Assembly (NCBI RefSeq): GCF_018388445.1
Contig: NZ_CP074405.1
Location: 3,782,001 to 3,846,000, forward strand
Direction of reading: 5' to 3'
Source of the DNA: Cellulomonas wangleii
GTDB taxonomy: Bacteria > Actinomycetota > Actinomycetes > Actinomycetales > Cellulomonadaceae
Length of the DNA stretch: 64,000 nucleotides
In this document: one piece after another, positions 18,370 to 27,173 of the stretch
Position numbering within the stretch: position 1 is the stretch's first letter
Layout of the letters: every line of letters starts with the position of its first letter
The notes under the pieces: generated by a model
Told to the model about the DNA's origin: nothing
What the model saw: the letters and a program-made list of their open reading frames with translations, nothing else
Database searches by the model: none
Translations under genes and position numbers: made by a program

Positions 18370-20130
18370 TCAGGAGTCGGTGTGGCCGAGGTCCGGCGCG
18401 TCGACCAGCGCGAGCTGACCGGCACCGGCGAGCAGCTCGAGGACGACGACGCGGTCGCCGCGCCCCGTGACGGTGGGGGCGGGCGCGTAGAGCGTGGTCT
18501 GCGGACCCTTCGACCAGTACCGGCCGAGCGACGTGCCGTTGACCCACACGACGCCCTTGCCCCAGCCGCGGGTCGAGACGAACAGGTCGGCGACCGGCAG
18601 GTCGTGCTCCCAGACGCTGAACGACGGGCCGGGCACCGGACCGGTCGCGGGTGCGGCACCGGCCGCGAGCGCCGGCGACGCCGCGACCGCGTCCACGTCG
18701 ACCGGCAGCACCCGCCAGCCGGTCAGCGGCCGGCCGCCGAGGGTCGCCGGGCCGATCAGGCCCTTGTCCTCACCGATGCGCGGGCCGTAGTTGACGCGGC
18801 CCTGGTCCTCGACGAGCACGTCGAGCCGGGCGACCCCGACCGCGGGCAGCGTCAGCGCGGTCGCGTGCTCGGCGCGGTCGAGCACCCCGACCGGCCGTCC
18901 GTCGAGGAACACCTGCGCACGGTCCCGGACCTCGCCGAACGCGAGGACCGCGGGGGCGGTCAGGTCGACGGTCGCGCGGTGCAGCACGAACCCGCCCACC
19001 GCCCCGACCTGCTCGTACGTCGGCACGTCGGGTGCCTCGACCCAGCCGTCGAGCCCGTCGACGACCGACCACAGGTCCACCGTGCGCCGCCCGTCGCGCA
19101 GCACCGCGGTCGGTGCGGGCGCACGCACGGGCGGCACGTCGTCCGGCAGGGCGGTGTACCGGCCGAGCACCTCACGGAAGGCGTCGTACTTGGCGGTGCG
19201 GGTGCCGTCCTCCGCCAGCGGGGCGTCGTAGTCGTACGACGTCACGGTCGGCTGGTAGACGCCCTTGTCGTTGGCGCCGCTGGTGAACCCCGTGTTGGTG
19301 CCGCCGTGGAACATGTAGACGTTGACGGACCCGCCGGCGGCCAGCAGGGCGTCGAGGTCGGCCGCGGAGGCGGCGGCGTCCGTGGTGTGGTGGTGCGCCC
19401 CCCAGTGGTCGAACCAGCCGCACCAGAACTCCATGCACATCAGCGGGCCCGTGGGCTGGTGACGGCGCAGCACCTCGAGCCGCTCGGCCGTGCGCGACCC
19501 GAAGGTGGCCGTGCGGTGCACCCCGGGCAGGCCGCCGCGCTCCAGCATCGCGTCGTCGGCCTGGTCGCACGTCAGCAGCGGCACCTCGATGCCCTGCGCG
19601 CGCGTCATCGCGACCAGCGCGCGCAGGTACTCCTGGTCGTCGCCGTAGGCGCCGTACTCGTTCTCCACCTGCACGGCGATCACCGGGCCGCCGCGGGTGA
19701 CCTGCCGGGCGGCGACCAACGGCAGCACGTGGGCGAGGTACTGCTCGACCGCGGCCAGGTACGTCGGCTCGTTGCGGCGCACCCCCACCCCCGGCAGGCG
19801 GAAGAGCCACGCGGGGAACCCGCCGTTGTCCCACTCGGCGCAGATGTACGGGCCGGGACGCACGATCGCGTGCATGCCCTCGGCGGCGACGAGGTCGAGG
19901 AACCGCCCCAGGTCCCGCGGGCCGGACGTGTCGAAGACGTCCGGGGTGGGCGCGTGCACGTTCCACGCGACGTACGTCTCGATGGTGTTGAGCCCCATCT
20001 GCCGCGCCGAGCGGATGCGGTCGGCCCACAGGTCCGGGTGGACGCGGAAGTAGTGCAGCGCGCCGGAGAGCACCTGGTGCGGGCGGCCGTCGAGCAGGAA
20101 GTCCTGCTCGCCGATCTCGAACGTGGGCAT
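18370..20130 (-). CDS. GH35 beta-galactosidase
   Basis: A 586-residue family GH35 beta-galactosidase without a signal peptide, so probably cytoplasmic, acting on galacto-oligosaccharides after uptake. The N-terminal barrel shows GALHYFRVHPDLWADRI, GLNTIETYVAWNVH, RPGPYICAEWDNGG, VQVENEYGAYGDD (Glu158 as acid/base) and LMCMEFWCGWFDHWG (Glu234 as nucleophile). The rest carries the family's beta-sandwich domains, ending GWGKGVVWVNGTSLGRYW. The gene lies between the importer genes (upstream) and the secreted GH30 gene (downstream) in one colinear group. Confidence 0.95.
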   Translation of the reverse strand: MPTFEIGEQDFLLDGRPHQVLSGALHYFRVHPDLWADRIRSARQMGLNTIETYVAWNVHAPTPDVFDTSGPRDLGRFLDLVAAEGMHAIVRPGPYICAEWDNGGFPAWLFRLPGVGVRRNEPTYLAAVEQYLAHVLPLVAARQVTRGGPVIAVQVENEYGAYGDDQEYLRALVAMTRAQGIEVPLLTCDQADDAMLERGGLPGVHRTATFGSRTAERLEVLRRHQPTGPLMCMEFWCGWFDHWGAHHHTTDAAASAADLDALLAAGGSVNVYMFHGGTNTGFTSGANDKGVYQPTVTSYDYDAPLAEDGTRTAKYDAFREVLGRYTALPDDVPPVRAPAPTAVLRDGRRTVDLWSVVDGLDGWVEAPDVPTYEQVGAVGGFVLHRATVDLTAPAVLAFGEVRDRAQVFLDGRPVGVLDRAEHATALTLPAVGVARLDVLVEDQGRVNYGPRIGEDKGLIGPATLGGRPLTGWRVLPVDVDAVAASPALAAGAAPATGPVPGPSFSVWEHDLPVADLFVSTRGWGKGVVWVNGTSLGRYWSKGPQTTLYAPAPTVTGRGDRVVVLELLAGAGQLALVDAPDLGHTDS

Positions 20131-20190
20131 GCGGGAGCTCCTCGGGACGTGCAGGGGTTGCGGCGCGGGACGGGGGGCGGGAGGGGGGCG

Positions 20191-20223
20191 GGACCGCGCG
20201 CCCGGGCGTCGGGCGCGCGGTCC
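20191..20223 (-). terminator. Hairpin after the ABC substrate-binding gene
   Basis: A perfect 13 bp inverted repeat (20191-20203 and 20211-20223, 7 nt loop) begins 5 bp beyond the substrate-binding protein's stop. It probably reduces transcription into the GH35 and GH30 genes, or protects the importer transcript. Confidence 0.7.
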
Positions 20224-20228
20224 GGCGG

Positions 20229-21545
20229 TCAGTCGACCGTGAAGCCCTGGTCGTCGCCGTAGGTGACGAGCTGGTCCTGCCAGGCGCCGAGCCCCTCGGT
20301 GATGGTCGTGCCCGAGACGTAGGCCTGGCCGACCGTGTCGTTGAAGACGCTGTTGGCGTAGACCTGGAAGGGCAGGTACTGCCAGCCCTCGGCGACGTCG
20401 GCCGCCGCCTGCGCGAGCACCTCGTTGATCTTCTGCCCGCCGAAGTACTCGGACTCCTGCGCCAGGTACTCCTCGGACTCCAGGTCCGCGACCGTGGCGG
20501 GGAACCCGCCGCCCTCGAGCCGCAGCGCGACGCCGTCACCGGACGACGCGAACTCCAGGAAGTCGTAGGCGAGGGCCTTGTTCTCCGAGGCCTCCATGAC
20601 GGACATCGCCGACCCGCCGTTCTCGGCGGTCACCGACTCGCCGGCCGACCACTGCGGCATCGGCGCGACGCGCCACTTGCCCGCACCCTCCGGCACGCCG
20701 GACACGAAGTTGCCGGGCATCCACGCACCGGTCACGAGCGTGGCGATGGTGCCGTTGCCCAGGCCCTGGTACCACTCGTCGCTCCACGCGCTGATGGGCG
20801 CGAGCAGGTCCTCCCCGACCAGCTGCTGCCACAGGTCGGCGTACTGCTGCGACCCCTCGTCCGCCAGGTCGATGCTCACGGTGGTGCCGTCGACCTGGAA
20901 CGGCTGCCCGCCCGCCTGCCACATGAGCGACGTGGCCAGGCCCGCGTCACCGGTGTCCGAGGTGATGAAGACGCCGGGGTCGGCCGCCTGCAGCGCCCGG
21001 CCCGCGGCCACGTACTCGTCCCACGTGGTCGGCACCGCGATGCCGTGCTGCTCGAAGAGCTCGGCGTTGTAGAACATGGCCATCGGGCCGGAATCGAGCG
21101 GCAGGCCGTAGACGCCGTCGCCCTGCTGCACGGCCGACCACGGGCCGGGGGTGTACGTGCCCTCGAGCTCGTCGGCGCCCAGGTCGGTCAGGTCGGCCAG
21201 GGACTCGCCGATCGCGAACTGCGGCAGGGCGTAGTACTCGATCTGCGCCAGGTCGGGGATGCCCGAGCCGGCACCGATGGCGTTCTGCAGCGCCGTGTAC
21301 TGGTCGTTGCCCGTGCCGGCGTTGACCAGCTCGATCGTCACGTCCGGGTTGGCCTCCATGTACGCGTCGGCGATGGGCTCCACGGTGGGGTCCCACGCCC
21401 AGACGAGCAGCTCGCCGCCCTCGTCGGCGGCGGCGTCCGGGTCGCCTGCGGAGCCGTCGTCTCCGCTGCAGGCGGCCAGCGTCAGGGCGAGCGCGCCGAC
21501 CAGGGCGGCACCGCGCAGTGCGCCTCGGCGGGGGGTGCGGGTCAT
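20229..21545 (-). CDS. Sugar ABC transporter substrate-binding lipoprotein
   Basis: A 438-residue extracellular solute-binding protein of family 1 (MalE/UgpB-like). The lipobox is ALTLAACSGD. The mature part has LLVWAWDPTVEPIADAYMEANPDVTIELV at its first lobe (read in two pieces), LPLDSGPMAMFYNAELFEQHG and PAENKALAYDFLEFASS-like hinge elements. It heads away from two permease genes just upstream in the same operon. With GH35 and a secreted GH30 galactanase next to it, galacto-oligosaccharides are the likely cargo. Confidence 0.92.
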   Translation of the reverse strand: MTRTPRRGALRGAALVGALALTLAACSGDDGSAGDPDAAADEGGELLVWAWDPTVEPIADAYMEANPDVTIELVNAGTGNDQYTALQNAIGAGSGIPDLAQIEYYALPQFAIGESLADLTDLGADELEGTYTPGPWSAVQQGDGVYGLPLDSGPMAMFYNAELFEQHGIAVPTTWDEYVAAGRALQAADPGVFITSDTGDAGLATSLMWQAGGQPFQVDGTTVSIDLADEGSQQYADLWQQLVGEDLLAPISAWSDEWYQGLGNGTIATLVTGAWMPGNFVSGVPEGAGKWRVAPMPQWSAGESVTAENGGSAMSVMEASENKALAYDFLEFASSGDGVALRLEGGGFPATVADLESEEYLAQESEYFGGQKINEVLAQAAADVAEGWQYLPFQVYANSVFNDTVGQAYVSGTTITEGLGAWQDQLVTYGDDQGFTVD

Positions 21546-21614
21546 GGGGGTGTCCTCTCACGTCGTCGTACGAAGAACCGGTGGGTGTGCGGGGCGGGTG
21601 CGGCGGGTGCCGCG

Positions 21615-22580
21615 TCACTCCTTGACGGAGCCGGCCGACAGGCCGGACTGCCAGTAGCGCTGCAGCAGCAGGAAGGCGACGACCAGCGGCACGATCGTCA
21701 GGACGGACCCGGTGATGACCAGGTGGAAGATCGCCTCGCCGCCGGCCGTGGCGGCCTGCGCGTTCCACGCGTTGAGGCCGAGCGTCAGGGGGTACCAGTC
21801 GGGGTCCTTGAGCATGATCAGCGGCAGGAAGTAGTTGTTCCACGTCGCGACCATGGTGAAGAGCAGCACCGTGACGATGCCGGGAGCGAGCAGCGGCAGG
21901 CACACCTGCGCGAACGTGCGGGCCTCGGAGGCACCGTCGATGCGGGCGGCCTCCATGAGCTCGGTGGGGACCGCCTCGGCGGCGAACGTCCACATGAGGT
22001 AGAGGCCGAACGGCGAGATCAGCGACGGGATGATCACCGACCAGGGCGTGTTGGTCAGGCCGAGCTGGCTGAACATGAGGAAGGTCGGCACGGCCAGCGC
22101 GGTCCCGGGCACGGCGACGGCGCCGATGACGACGGCGAACACGGCGCGCTTGCCGGGGAACGTGAACTTGGCCAGCCCGTACCCGCCCAGCACCGCCAGC
22201 GCGGTCGCGCCGCCGGCGCCCAGCACCACGTACATCACGGTGTTGAGGAGCCAGCGCACGAAGATCGCGTCGTCGTACGTGAGCGTCTGCCCGATGTTGG
22301 TGAACAGCGCGAACGAGTCGCCGAACCACAGCCCGAACGACGAGAACAGGTCGCCCTGGGTCTTGGTGGCGTTGACGACGAGCCACACGAGCGGGACCAG
22401 CGAGTACAGCAGGACGACCCCGGTGAGGACCGTGAGCAGCACGGACCGGCGCGGCCGGTCGGCGCTGCGGGTGCGGGTGCGTGCCGGGCCGGAGCCGCGG
22501 GTGCTGCGCAGGCGCGGCGCCGCGGACCGGTGCGTCGCGCTGGGGGTCGCGGGCGTGGGGGCGGGGGTCGCGGTGGTCAT
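21615..22580 (-). CDS. Sugar ABC transporter permease, MalG type
   Basis: A 321-residue integral membrane permease. Six helices follow a Thr/Pro/Ala-rich N-terminal extension of about 40 residues. The cytoplasmic EAA loop (EAARIDGASEARTFAQVCLP) contacts the ATPase. The start lies 3 bp after the MalF-type permease stop. No ATPase gene is found in the locus, so the pair probably works with a shared ATPase. Confidence 0.93.
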   Translation of the reverse strand: MTTATPAPTPATPSATHRSAAPRLRSTRGSGPARTRTRSADRPRRSVLLTVLTGVVLLYSLVPLVWLVVNATKTQGDLFSSFGLWFGDSFALFTNIGQTLTYDDAIFVRWLLNTVMYVVLGAGGATALAVLGGYGLAKFTFPGKRAVFAVVIGAVAVPGTALAVPTFLMFSQLGLTNTPWSVIIPSLISPFGLYLMWTFAAEAVPTELMEAARIDGASEARTFAQVCLPLLAPGIVTVLLFTMVATWNNYFLPLIMLKDPDWYPLTLGLNAWNAQAATAGGEAIFHLVITGSVLTIVPLVVAFLLLQRYWQSGLSAGSVKE

Positions 22581-22583
22581 CGC

Positions 22584-23510
22584 TCACGCCTCCTTGCGCA
22601 TGCCGCGCAGCTGGACGACGTAGGCGATGACCATGGTGAGCACGCCCATGAGCAGCGCCACCGTGGCGGAGTAGTTGTACTGCTGCCCGGAGAACGACAG
22701 CGAGAACGCGTACAGGTTGGGCGTGAAGTACGTGGTGATCGCGTTGGGCGCCAGGGACTGCAGGATGCTCGGCTCGTTGAACAGCTGGAAGCTGCCGATG
22801 ATCGAGAAGATGCCGGCCACCACGAGGGCGCCGCGGATGGCCGGCAGCTTGATGGCGGTGATGACGCGCCACTGCCCGGCGCCGTCGATCTCGGCCGCCT
22901 CGTACAGCGAGGTGGGCACCGTGCGCAGCGCCGAGTAGAAGATCAGCATGTTGTAGCCGACGAACTCCCAGGTCACGATGTTGCCGATCGCGGCCAGGAC
23001 GAGATCGGGCGACAGCGGGTTGGGCAGGCTCACGCCGAACGCGTCGTTGATGTTGCCGACCAGGCCGAAGCGTGTGCCGTACATGAAGCCCCACATGAGG
23101 GTGGCGACGACGGCGGGCACGGCATACGGCAGGAAGATCGAGATGCGGAAGAAGTCACGCCCGAACAGCCGGCCCGAGTCGATGGCGAGGGCCACGAGCA
23201 GCGCGATGCCGAGCATGATCGGCACCTGCACGGCCAGGAACACCGTGACCCGGCCGAGGGCGGACCAGAACTGCGGGTCCTCGAGCGCGCGCTGGTAGTT
23301 CTGCAGCCCGACGAATGCGGTGCCGCCGACGAGCTGCGTGCGGAACAGGCTGATCCACAGCGAGTACGCGATGGGCGCGAGGAACACGAGCGCGAACACG
23401 GCCATGAAGGGCCCGACGAACCCCCACCCGGCCCACCGGGCGCGGGTGCGGCGCCGCGGCAGCGCGCCGGCGGCGGGCGGCACCGCGGCGACGACGGCGG
23501 TCTGGGACAC
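22584..23510 (-). CDS. Sugar ABC transporter permease, MalF/UgpA type
   Basis: A 308-residue integral membrane permease, first gene of the operon. Its six helices begin at about residue 30 (WGFVGPFMAVFALVFLAPIAY). The EAA loop is EAAEIDGAGQWRVITAIKLP. It follows a candidate promoter at 23565-23592 and is divergent from the LacI gene at 23705. Confidence 0.93.
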   Translation of the reverse strand: MSQTAVVAAVPPAAGALPRRRTRARWAGWGFVGPFMAVFALVFLAPIAYSLWISLFRTQLVGGTAFVGLQNYQRALEDPQFWSALGRVTVFLAVQVPIMLGIALLVALAIDSGRLFGRDFFRISIFLPYAVPAVVATLMWGFMYGTRFGLVGNINDAFGVSLPNPLSPDLVLAAIGNIVTWEFVGYNMLIFYSALRTVPTSLYEAAEIDGAGQWRVITAIKLPAIRGALVVAGIFSIIGSFQLFNEPSILQSLAPNAITTYFTPNLYAFSLSFSGQQYNYSATVALLMGVLTMVIAYVVQLRGMRKEA

Positions 23511-23564
23511 GGGACACTCCTTCGTGCGCCGGATGTTGACGTCATCATCAGCACGTCGTCGCAG

Positions 23565-23592
23565 AGTTTCACCAAGGGTCGAAGTATGTCAA
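23565..23592 (-). promoter_or_regulatory. Candidate promoter of the galactan-type sugar operon
   Basis: On the minus strand a perfect TTGACA (23592-23587) is followed after 16 nt by GAAACT (23570-23565), a weak -10. It lies 55-82 bp upstream of the first permease gene. The -35 match is strong for this GC content; the -10 is uncertain. Confidence 0.4.
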
Positions 23593-23652
23593 GACCTCCG
23601 AGTTCTCCTGGTCAGCACGGCCCGCCCTCGATGGTTCCGGAGGAGCCAGAAC

Positions 23653-23672
23653 CGATGGCGACGTCGCCATCG
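23653..23672. promoter_or_regulatory. 20 bp perfect palindrome, likely LacI operator
   Basis: CGATGGCGACGTCGCCATCG is a perfect 20 bp palindrome with a central CG, as in LacI-family operators. It ends 32 bp before the LacI start at 23705 and lies about 60 bp upstream of the opposite-strand promoter. Autoregulation, and possibly control of the sugar operon, is the simplest reading. Confidence 0.6.
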
Positions 23673-23704
23673 ATGGTCGCGCGACCACTGCTACGCTCCC
23701 CCGC

Positions 23705-24736
23705 ATGGCGCAGGTGCCCTCACCCCGCGGCCGGGCCGGGCCCTCGATCGCGGACGTCGCACGGCTCGCGGGCGTCTCGCAGCAGACGGTGTCGCGGGTC
23801 TCCACCGGCACCACCAACGTGCGCCCCGCCACCCGCGACCGCGTCCTGGCGGCCATGGACCAGCTCGGCTACAGCCCCAACCACGCGGCCCGCGCCCTGC
23901 GCTCGGGGTCGTTCCACGCCATCGGCCTCATCGCGCACCGCCTGACCCGCACGGGCGAGTCCCGCACCCTCGAGGGCGTCGTCGAGGCCGCCCGCCAGCA
24001 CGGGTACACCGTCAGCCTGGTCGACGTCCGCACCCCCTCGTCGTCCGACGTGTCCGACGCGGTGCGCCGCCTGAGCCACCAGGCGATCGACGGGCTGGTC
24101 GTGATCCGCGCCGAGGACGCCACGCCCGCCACCCTCGCGCTGCCGCCGCGCCTGCCGGTGGTGGTGTCGGACTCCCGGTTCGTGGGCCACCACCCCGCGG
24201 TCGGCACCGACCAGGTCGAAGGTGCGACGTCCGCCGTGCAGCACCTGCTGGACCTGGGGCACCCGACCGTGCACCACGTCGGCGGCCCGCTGGACTCGAC
24301 GCCGGCGCGGGTGCGTGCCGACGCGTGGCGCACCCGGCTGCGCGCCGCCGGGCGGCCCGTCCCGCGGGCCTGGCACGGGGACTGGTCGGCCGCGTCCGGG
24401 TACCGCGTGGGGGCCGAGGTCGCGGCGGACCCGCACGTCACGGCGGTGTTCTGCGGCAACGACGAGATGGCGGCCGGTGTGGTGCGCGCGCTGCACGAGG
24501 CGGGCCGGCGGGTCCCCGAGGACGTGTCGGTGGTCGGGTTCGACGACGTCCCGCTGGCCGAGTACCTGTGGCCGCCGCTGACGACCGTCCGCCAGGACTT
24601 CACCGCGATCGGCGCCGAGCTGGTCGAGCTGCTGGTCCGCCAGATCCGCGACGGCGAGCGCCTCGCCGGCCACCACGTGGTCGTGCCGACGCGCCTGGTC
24701 GTGCGCGGCAGCACCGCCCCGCCGCGGGCGCGCTGA
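23705..24736 (+). CDS. LacI-family transcriptional regulator (galactan-type locus)
   Basis: A 343-residue repressor. The N-terminal helix-turn-helix is SIADVARLAGVSQQTVSRV, then the hinge helix region around NHAARALRSG. The periplasmic-binding-like effector domain follows (VVVSDSRFVGHHPAVGTDQ; VTAVFCGNDEMAAGVVRAL; VSVVGFDDVPLAEYLWPPLT). It is divergent from the importer operon across a 194 bp region with a 20 bp palindrome. It most likely releases DNA on binding a galactose-containing sugar. Confidence 0.93.
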   Translation: MAQVPSPRGRAGPSIADVARLAGVSQQTVSRVSTGTTNVRPATRDRVLAAMDQLGYSPNHAARALRSGSFHAIGLIAHRLTRTGESRTLEGVVEAARQHGYTVSLVDVRTPSSSDVSDAVRRLSHQAIDGLVVIRAEDATPATLALPPRLPVVVSDSRFVGHHPAVGTDQVEGATSAVQHLLDLGHPTVHHVGGPLDSTPARVRADAWRTRLRAAGRPVPRAWHGDWSAASGYRVGAEVAADPHVTAVFCGNDEMAAGVVRALHEAGRRVPEDVSVVGFDDVPLAEYLWPPLTTVRQDFTAIGAELVELLVRQIRDGERLAGHHVVVPTRLVVRGSTAPPRAR

Positions 24737-24749
24737 CCCGGCCCGTCAG

Positions 24750-24765
24750 GACGCCTCCGGGCGTC
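24750..24765. terminator. Short hairpin between convergent genes
   Basis: A 6 bp stem with TCCG loop lies between the LacI stop (24736) and the deacetylase stop (24764), overlapping the latter. Weak but suitably placed for bidirectional termination. Confidence 0.35.
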
Positions 24766-25375
24766 AGGCCCCCGGCACCGTGAACCCCCACCCGTCGGCC
24801 CGCAGCCGCGGGATCACGCGCGCCACCGCCTCGACCGTCTGGCTGCGGTCGCCGCCCCCGTCGTGCAGCAGGATCACGCCGCCCGGCTCGACACCACCCA
24901 GGCGGCGCACCAGCTCGTCGACGCCCGGCGGCACCCAGTCCTCGACGGCCAGCTGCCACTCGAGCGGCGCCATGCCGAGCTCCGCGGCGACGGGGACCGT
25001 GCGTCCCCAGTGTCCGAACGGTGCGCGGAAGAACGGCACCGGGGCGTCGGGGACCACGGCGTGGATCGCGTCGAGCGTCCGCTGCAGGTCCGCCCGGACC
25101 GCCTCGGGCGACCACTCCTGCAGGTCGTCGTGCCGCCAGGAGTGGTTGGCCAGGACGTGCCCGTCGGCGGCGATCCGGCGCACCACGTCCGGGTGCGCCT
25201 CGACCTGCACGCCCACCAGGCAGAACACCGCGCGCACCTGCTCCCGCGCCAGCAGGTCGAGCAGCGTGAGGGTGTCCGGCGGGTTCGGCCCGTCGTCGAA
25301 CGTCAGGACCGCGGTCGGTGCCGCGGGGTCCGGGTCGACGTACCGGATGAGGTCGGCGAGGCCAGGAGCGTCCAT
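24764..25375 (-). CDS. Polysaccharide deacetylase (NodB domain)
   Basis: A 203-residue carbohydrate esterase family 4-like protein. NodB motifs are all visible: motif 1 VLTFDDGPNPPDT, with the Asp pair for catalysis and metal; motif 2 HSWRHDDL; motif 3 FFRAPFGHW; motif 5 VILLHDGGGDRSQT. In motif 2 the second metal His is present and Asp follows, a minor variation. No signal peptide, so the substrate may be intracellular or it may be exported otherwise. The ATG at 25375 is chosen because the GTG at 25429 has no ribosome binding site and adds an unrelated leader. Confidence 0.88.
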   Translation of the reverse strand: MDAPGLADLIRYVDPDPAAPTAVLTFDDGPNPPDTLTLLDLLAREQVRAVFCLVGVQVEAHPDVVRRIAADGHVLANHSWRHDDLQEWSPEAVRADLQRTLDAIHAVVPDAPVPFFRAPFGHWGRTVPVAAELGMAPLEWQLAVEDWVPPGVDELVRRLGGVEPGGVILLHDGGGDRSQTVEAVARVIPRLRADGWGFTVPGA

Positions 25376-25532
25376 GCGGGCATCCTGCCGCACGCGCGCG
25401 ACCCCCACACCGATTCCTGTGCCTGACACGTGGGCACGGGCGTCCGCGACCCGGGTGACGTCATCCGCACCCGTGAACGACGTCAGCCCGGTGTCGCGAC
25501 GCGCACGTCCCGGGATGTGGGACCGGACGAGG

Positions 25533-27011
25533 TCAGACCGTGAGGTCGCCGTCCGTCAGCACGACCTGCTCGCCGTCGTCGTCCGTGGCGCGCACCTCGA
25601 ACGAGCCGTCGGCGACGTCGAACGTGAGCGTCGCCCGGGCCTCACCGGCCGTGCGCACGAACGTGCCGCGCGTCCCGTCGAGGTCCCACGTGAAGTCCCC
25701 GTCGAAGGCGGGGTGCGAGGACCGCAGGCGCAGGCCGGCGAGCTGGCCGCGCACCGCGGGGTGCTCCAGCGCCTCCTTGATCTCGGTCGGCGTGTAGTGG
25801 TGCCGGTTGACGTCACGCCCCACCCCCGTGGCCGCCAGCAGGTCCATGTCGTTGGCGCCGGCCAGCAGGCCGACGTAGTAGACCTGCGGGATCCCCGGGA
25901 CGAAGAGCTGCAGCAGCCGCGCCAGCACGTAGCGGCGGTCGTCGCGGGCCAGCGCGTCGTAGAACGTGCAGTTGACCTGGTACAGGTCGAGGTTCGACGC
26001 CGCCGCGCCGGTGGCCTGCCGCGACGTGCCGCCGGAGTTGTCGTGGATCCGCTCGACCAGGGCGTCGATCTTCTCCGGGGTCAGCAGGCCGGGCTCGCCC
26101 GGGCGCAGGTCCGAGGGGCCGACGTCGACGATCCCGATGCCGTCGTGCGTGTCCAGCACCGTCACGGCGTTCGCGGGGCGGATGCGCAGCCACCCGGCCA
26201 GCGGCTCGAGGTCGGCGGCGGTCAGCGCGTGCAGCACCAGCGGCGGCAGCGCGAAGTCGTAGACGAGGTCGACCTTGCGCGCGATCTCGATCTGCTGCGT
26301 GTGGTGCCCGTGCACCTCGACCAGCACCTGCGCGCCGCGGACCTTCGCCTGCTCGACGATCCGCTCGGTGTACTCGTCGGTCGCGGGGGTCATGAAGCAG
26401 TCGGTGCCCGCCTCCTTGCCCGTGTACCCGACGGCGTCGAGCCGCAGCATCGTCACGCCGCCGGAGGTCAGGGCGTCGACGACGGACGTCAGGTAGTCCC
26501 ACGCCTGCGGCGTGCGCAGGTCGATGTCGACCTGGTCGGCCGTGAACGTCGTCCACACCAGGCGGCGACGCCCGCCGAGCGTCATCGCCGTGAACGGCAG
26601 GCCGGGGCGCGGGCGGTAGATCCGCGCCAGGTCCTCCTCGGTGACGCCGTCCGGGAAGACGGAGTCCAGCGTGAGGAACATCGGGGCGTGCGGGGACGCG
26701 TCGCCGTGCTCGCGGACGTCACGGAACTGCGCGGAGTCCGCCGACACGTGGTTGACGATGACGTCGGCCATGACGTCACGACCCCGGGCGAGCGCCCGCA
26801 CGTCGTCCCAGGTGCCCAGGCGCGGGTCGACCTGCGTGTGGTCGCGCGGGTCGAAGCCGGCGTCCACGCCGTCGAAGGGCGTGTAGAAGGGCAGGACGTG
26901 CACGCCGCCGAACGCGCCGGCGAGCGGGCCGTCGAGCAGCGCGTGCAGGCCGGGCAGGTCGCCCGCCAGGCGGTCGGCGTAGGTGATGAGCTGAGGGCCG
27001 TGGTGCGTCAC
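25533..27011 (-). CDS. Sucrose phosphorylase (GH13_18)
   Basis: A 492-residue cytosolic enzyme that converts sucrose and phosphate to alpha-glucose 1-phosphate and fructose. It follows the bifidobacterial enzyme closely from QLITYADRL to the C-terminal domain: GVHVLPFYTPFDGVDAGFD, RLDAVGYTGKEAGT (Asp192, nucleophile), VLVEVHGHH (Glu232, acid/base) and VLDTHDGIG (Asp290). With the GTG at 27011 as start these residues fall at the known positions of the Bifidobacterium adolescentis enzyme, and a GGAG lies 8 nt upstream. The longer frame to 27146 adds an unrelated Pro-rich leader. Other GH13_18 specificities (glucosylglycerol, glucosylglycerate) are less likely. It lies downstream of a sugar importer. 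Confidence 0.92.
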   Translation of the reverse strand: MTHHGPQLITYADRLAGDLPGLHALLDGPLAGAFGGVHVLPFYTPFDGVDAGFDPRDHTQVDPRLGTWDDVRALARGRDVMADVIVNHVSADSAQFRDVREHGDASPHAPMFLTLDSVFPDGVTEEDLARIYRPRPGLPFTAMTLGGRRRLVWTTFTADQVDIDLRTPQAWDYLTSVVDALTSGGVTMLRLDAVGYTGKEAGTDCFMTPATDEYTERIVEQAKVRGAQVLVEVHGHHTQQIEIARKVDLVYDFALPPLVLHALTAADLEPLAGWLRIRPANAVTVLDTHDGIGIVDVGPSDLRPGEPGLLTPEKIDALVERIHDNSGGTSRQATGAAASNLDLYQVNCTFYDALARDDRRYVLARLLQLFVPGIPQVYYVGLLAGANDMDLLAATGVGRDVNRHHYTPTEIKEALEHPAVRGQLAGLRLRSSHPAFDGDFTWDLDGTRGTFVRTAGEARATLTFDVADGSFEVRATDDDGEQVVLTDGDLTV

Positions 27012-27127
27012 GCGTCGGGCTCCGTCGTCGTCGGTGACCGGGGTCGGTCGCGGTGGGGCGGTGGACCGGCGGACCGGTCGGGGGTCCTCCGTCAGGATGG
27101 GCCCGTCAGGAGGGTCTGGCAGAGGGG

Positions 27128-27172
27128 GTCCGTCGGCGCCCACCACCGGGGGGAGGGCGGACGCCGACGGAC
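27128..27172 (-). terminator. Hairpin after the alpha/beta hydrolase gene
   Basis: An 11 bp perfect inverted repeat (27128-27138 and 27162-27172) with a 23 nt loop begins one base beyond the hydrolase stop codon at 27174. A candidate terminator separating the importer-hydrolase transcript from the sucrose phosphorylase gene. Confidence 0.5.
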
Positions 27173-27173
27173 G

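Noticed and set aside
21045..23945. 966-codon plus-strand frame over the importer genes
   Set aside because: Antisense to two permeases and a binding protein with clear motifs; no ribosome binding site or domain of its own.
27012..27146. N-terminal extension of sucrose phosphorylase
   Set aside because: The extra 45 codons are Pro/Arg-rich without similarity; the GTG at 27011 has a ribosome binding site and gives the known catalytic numbering.
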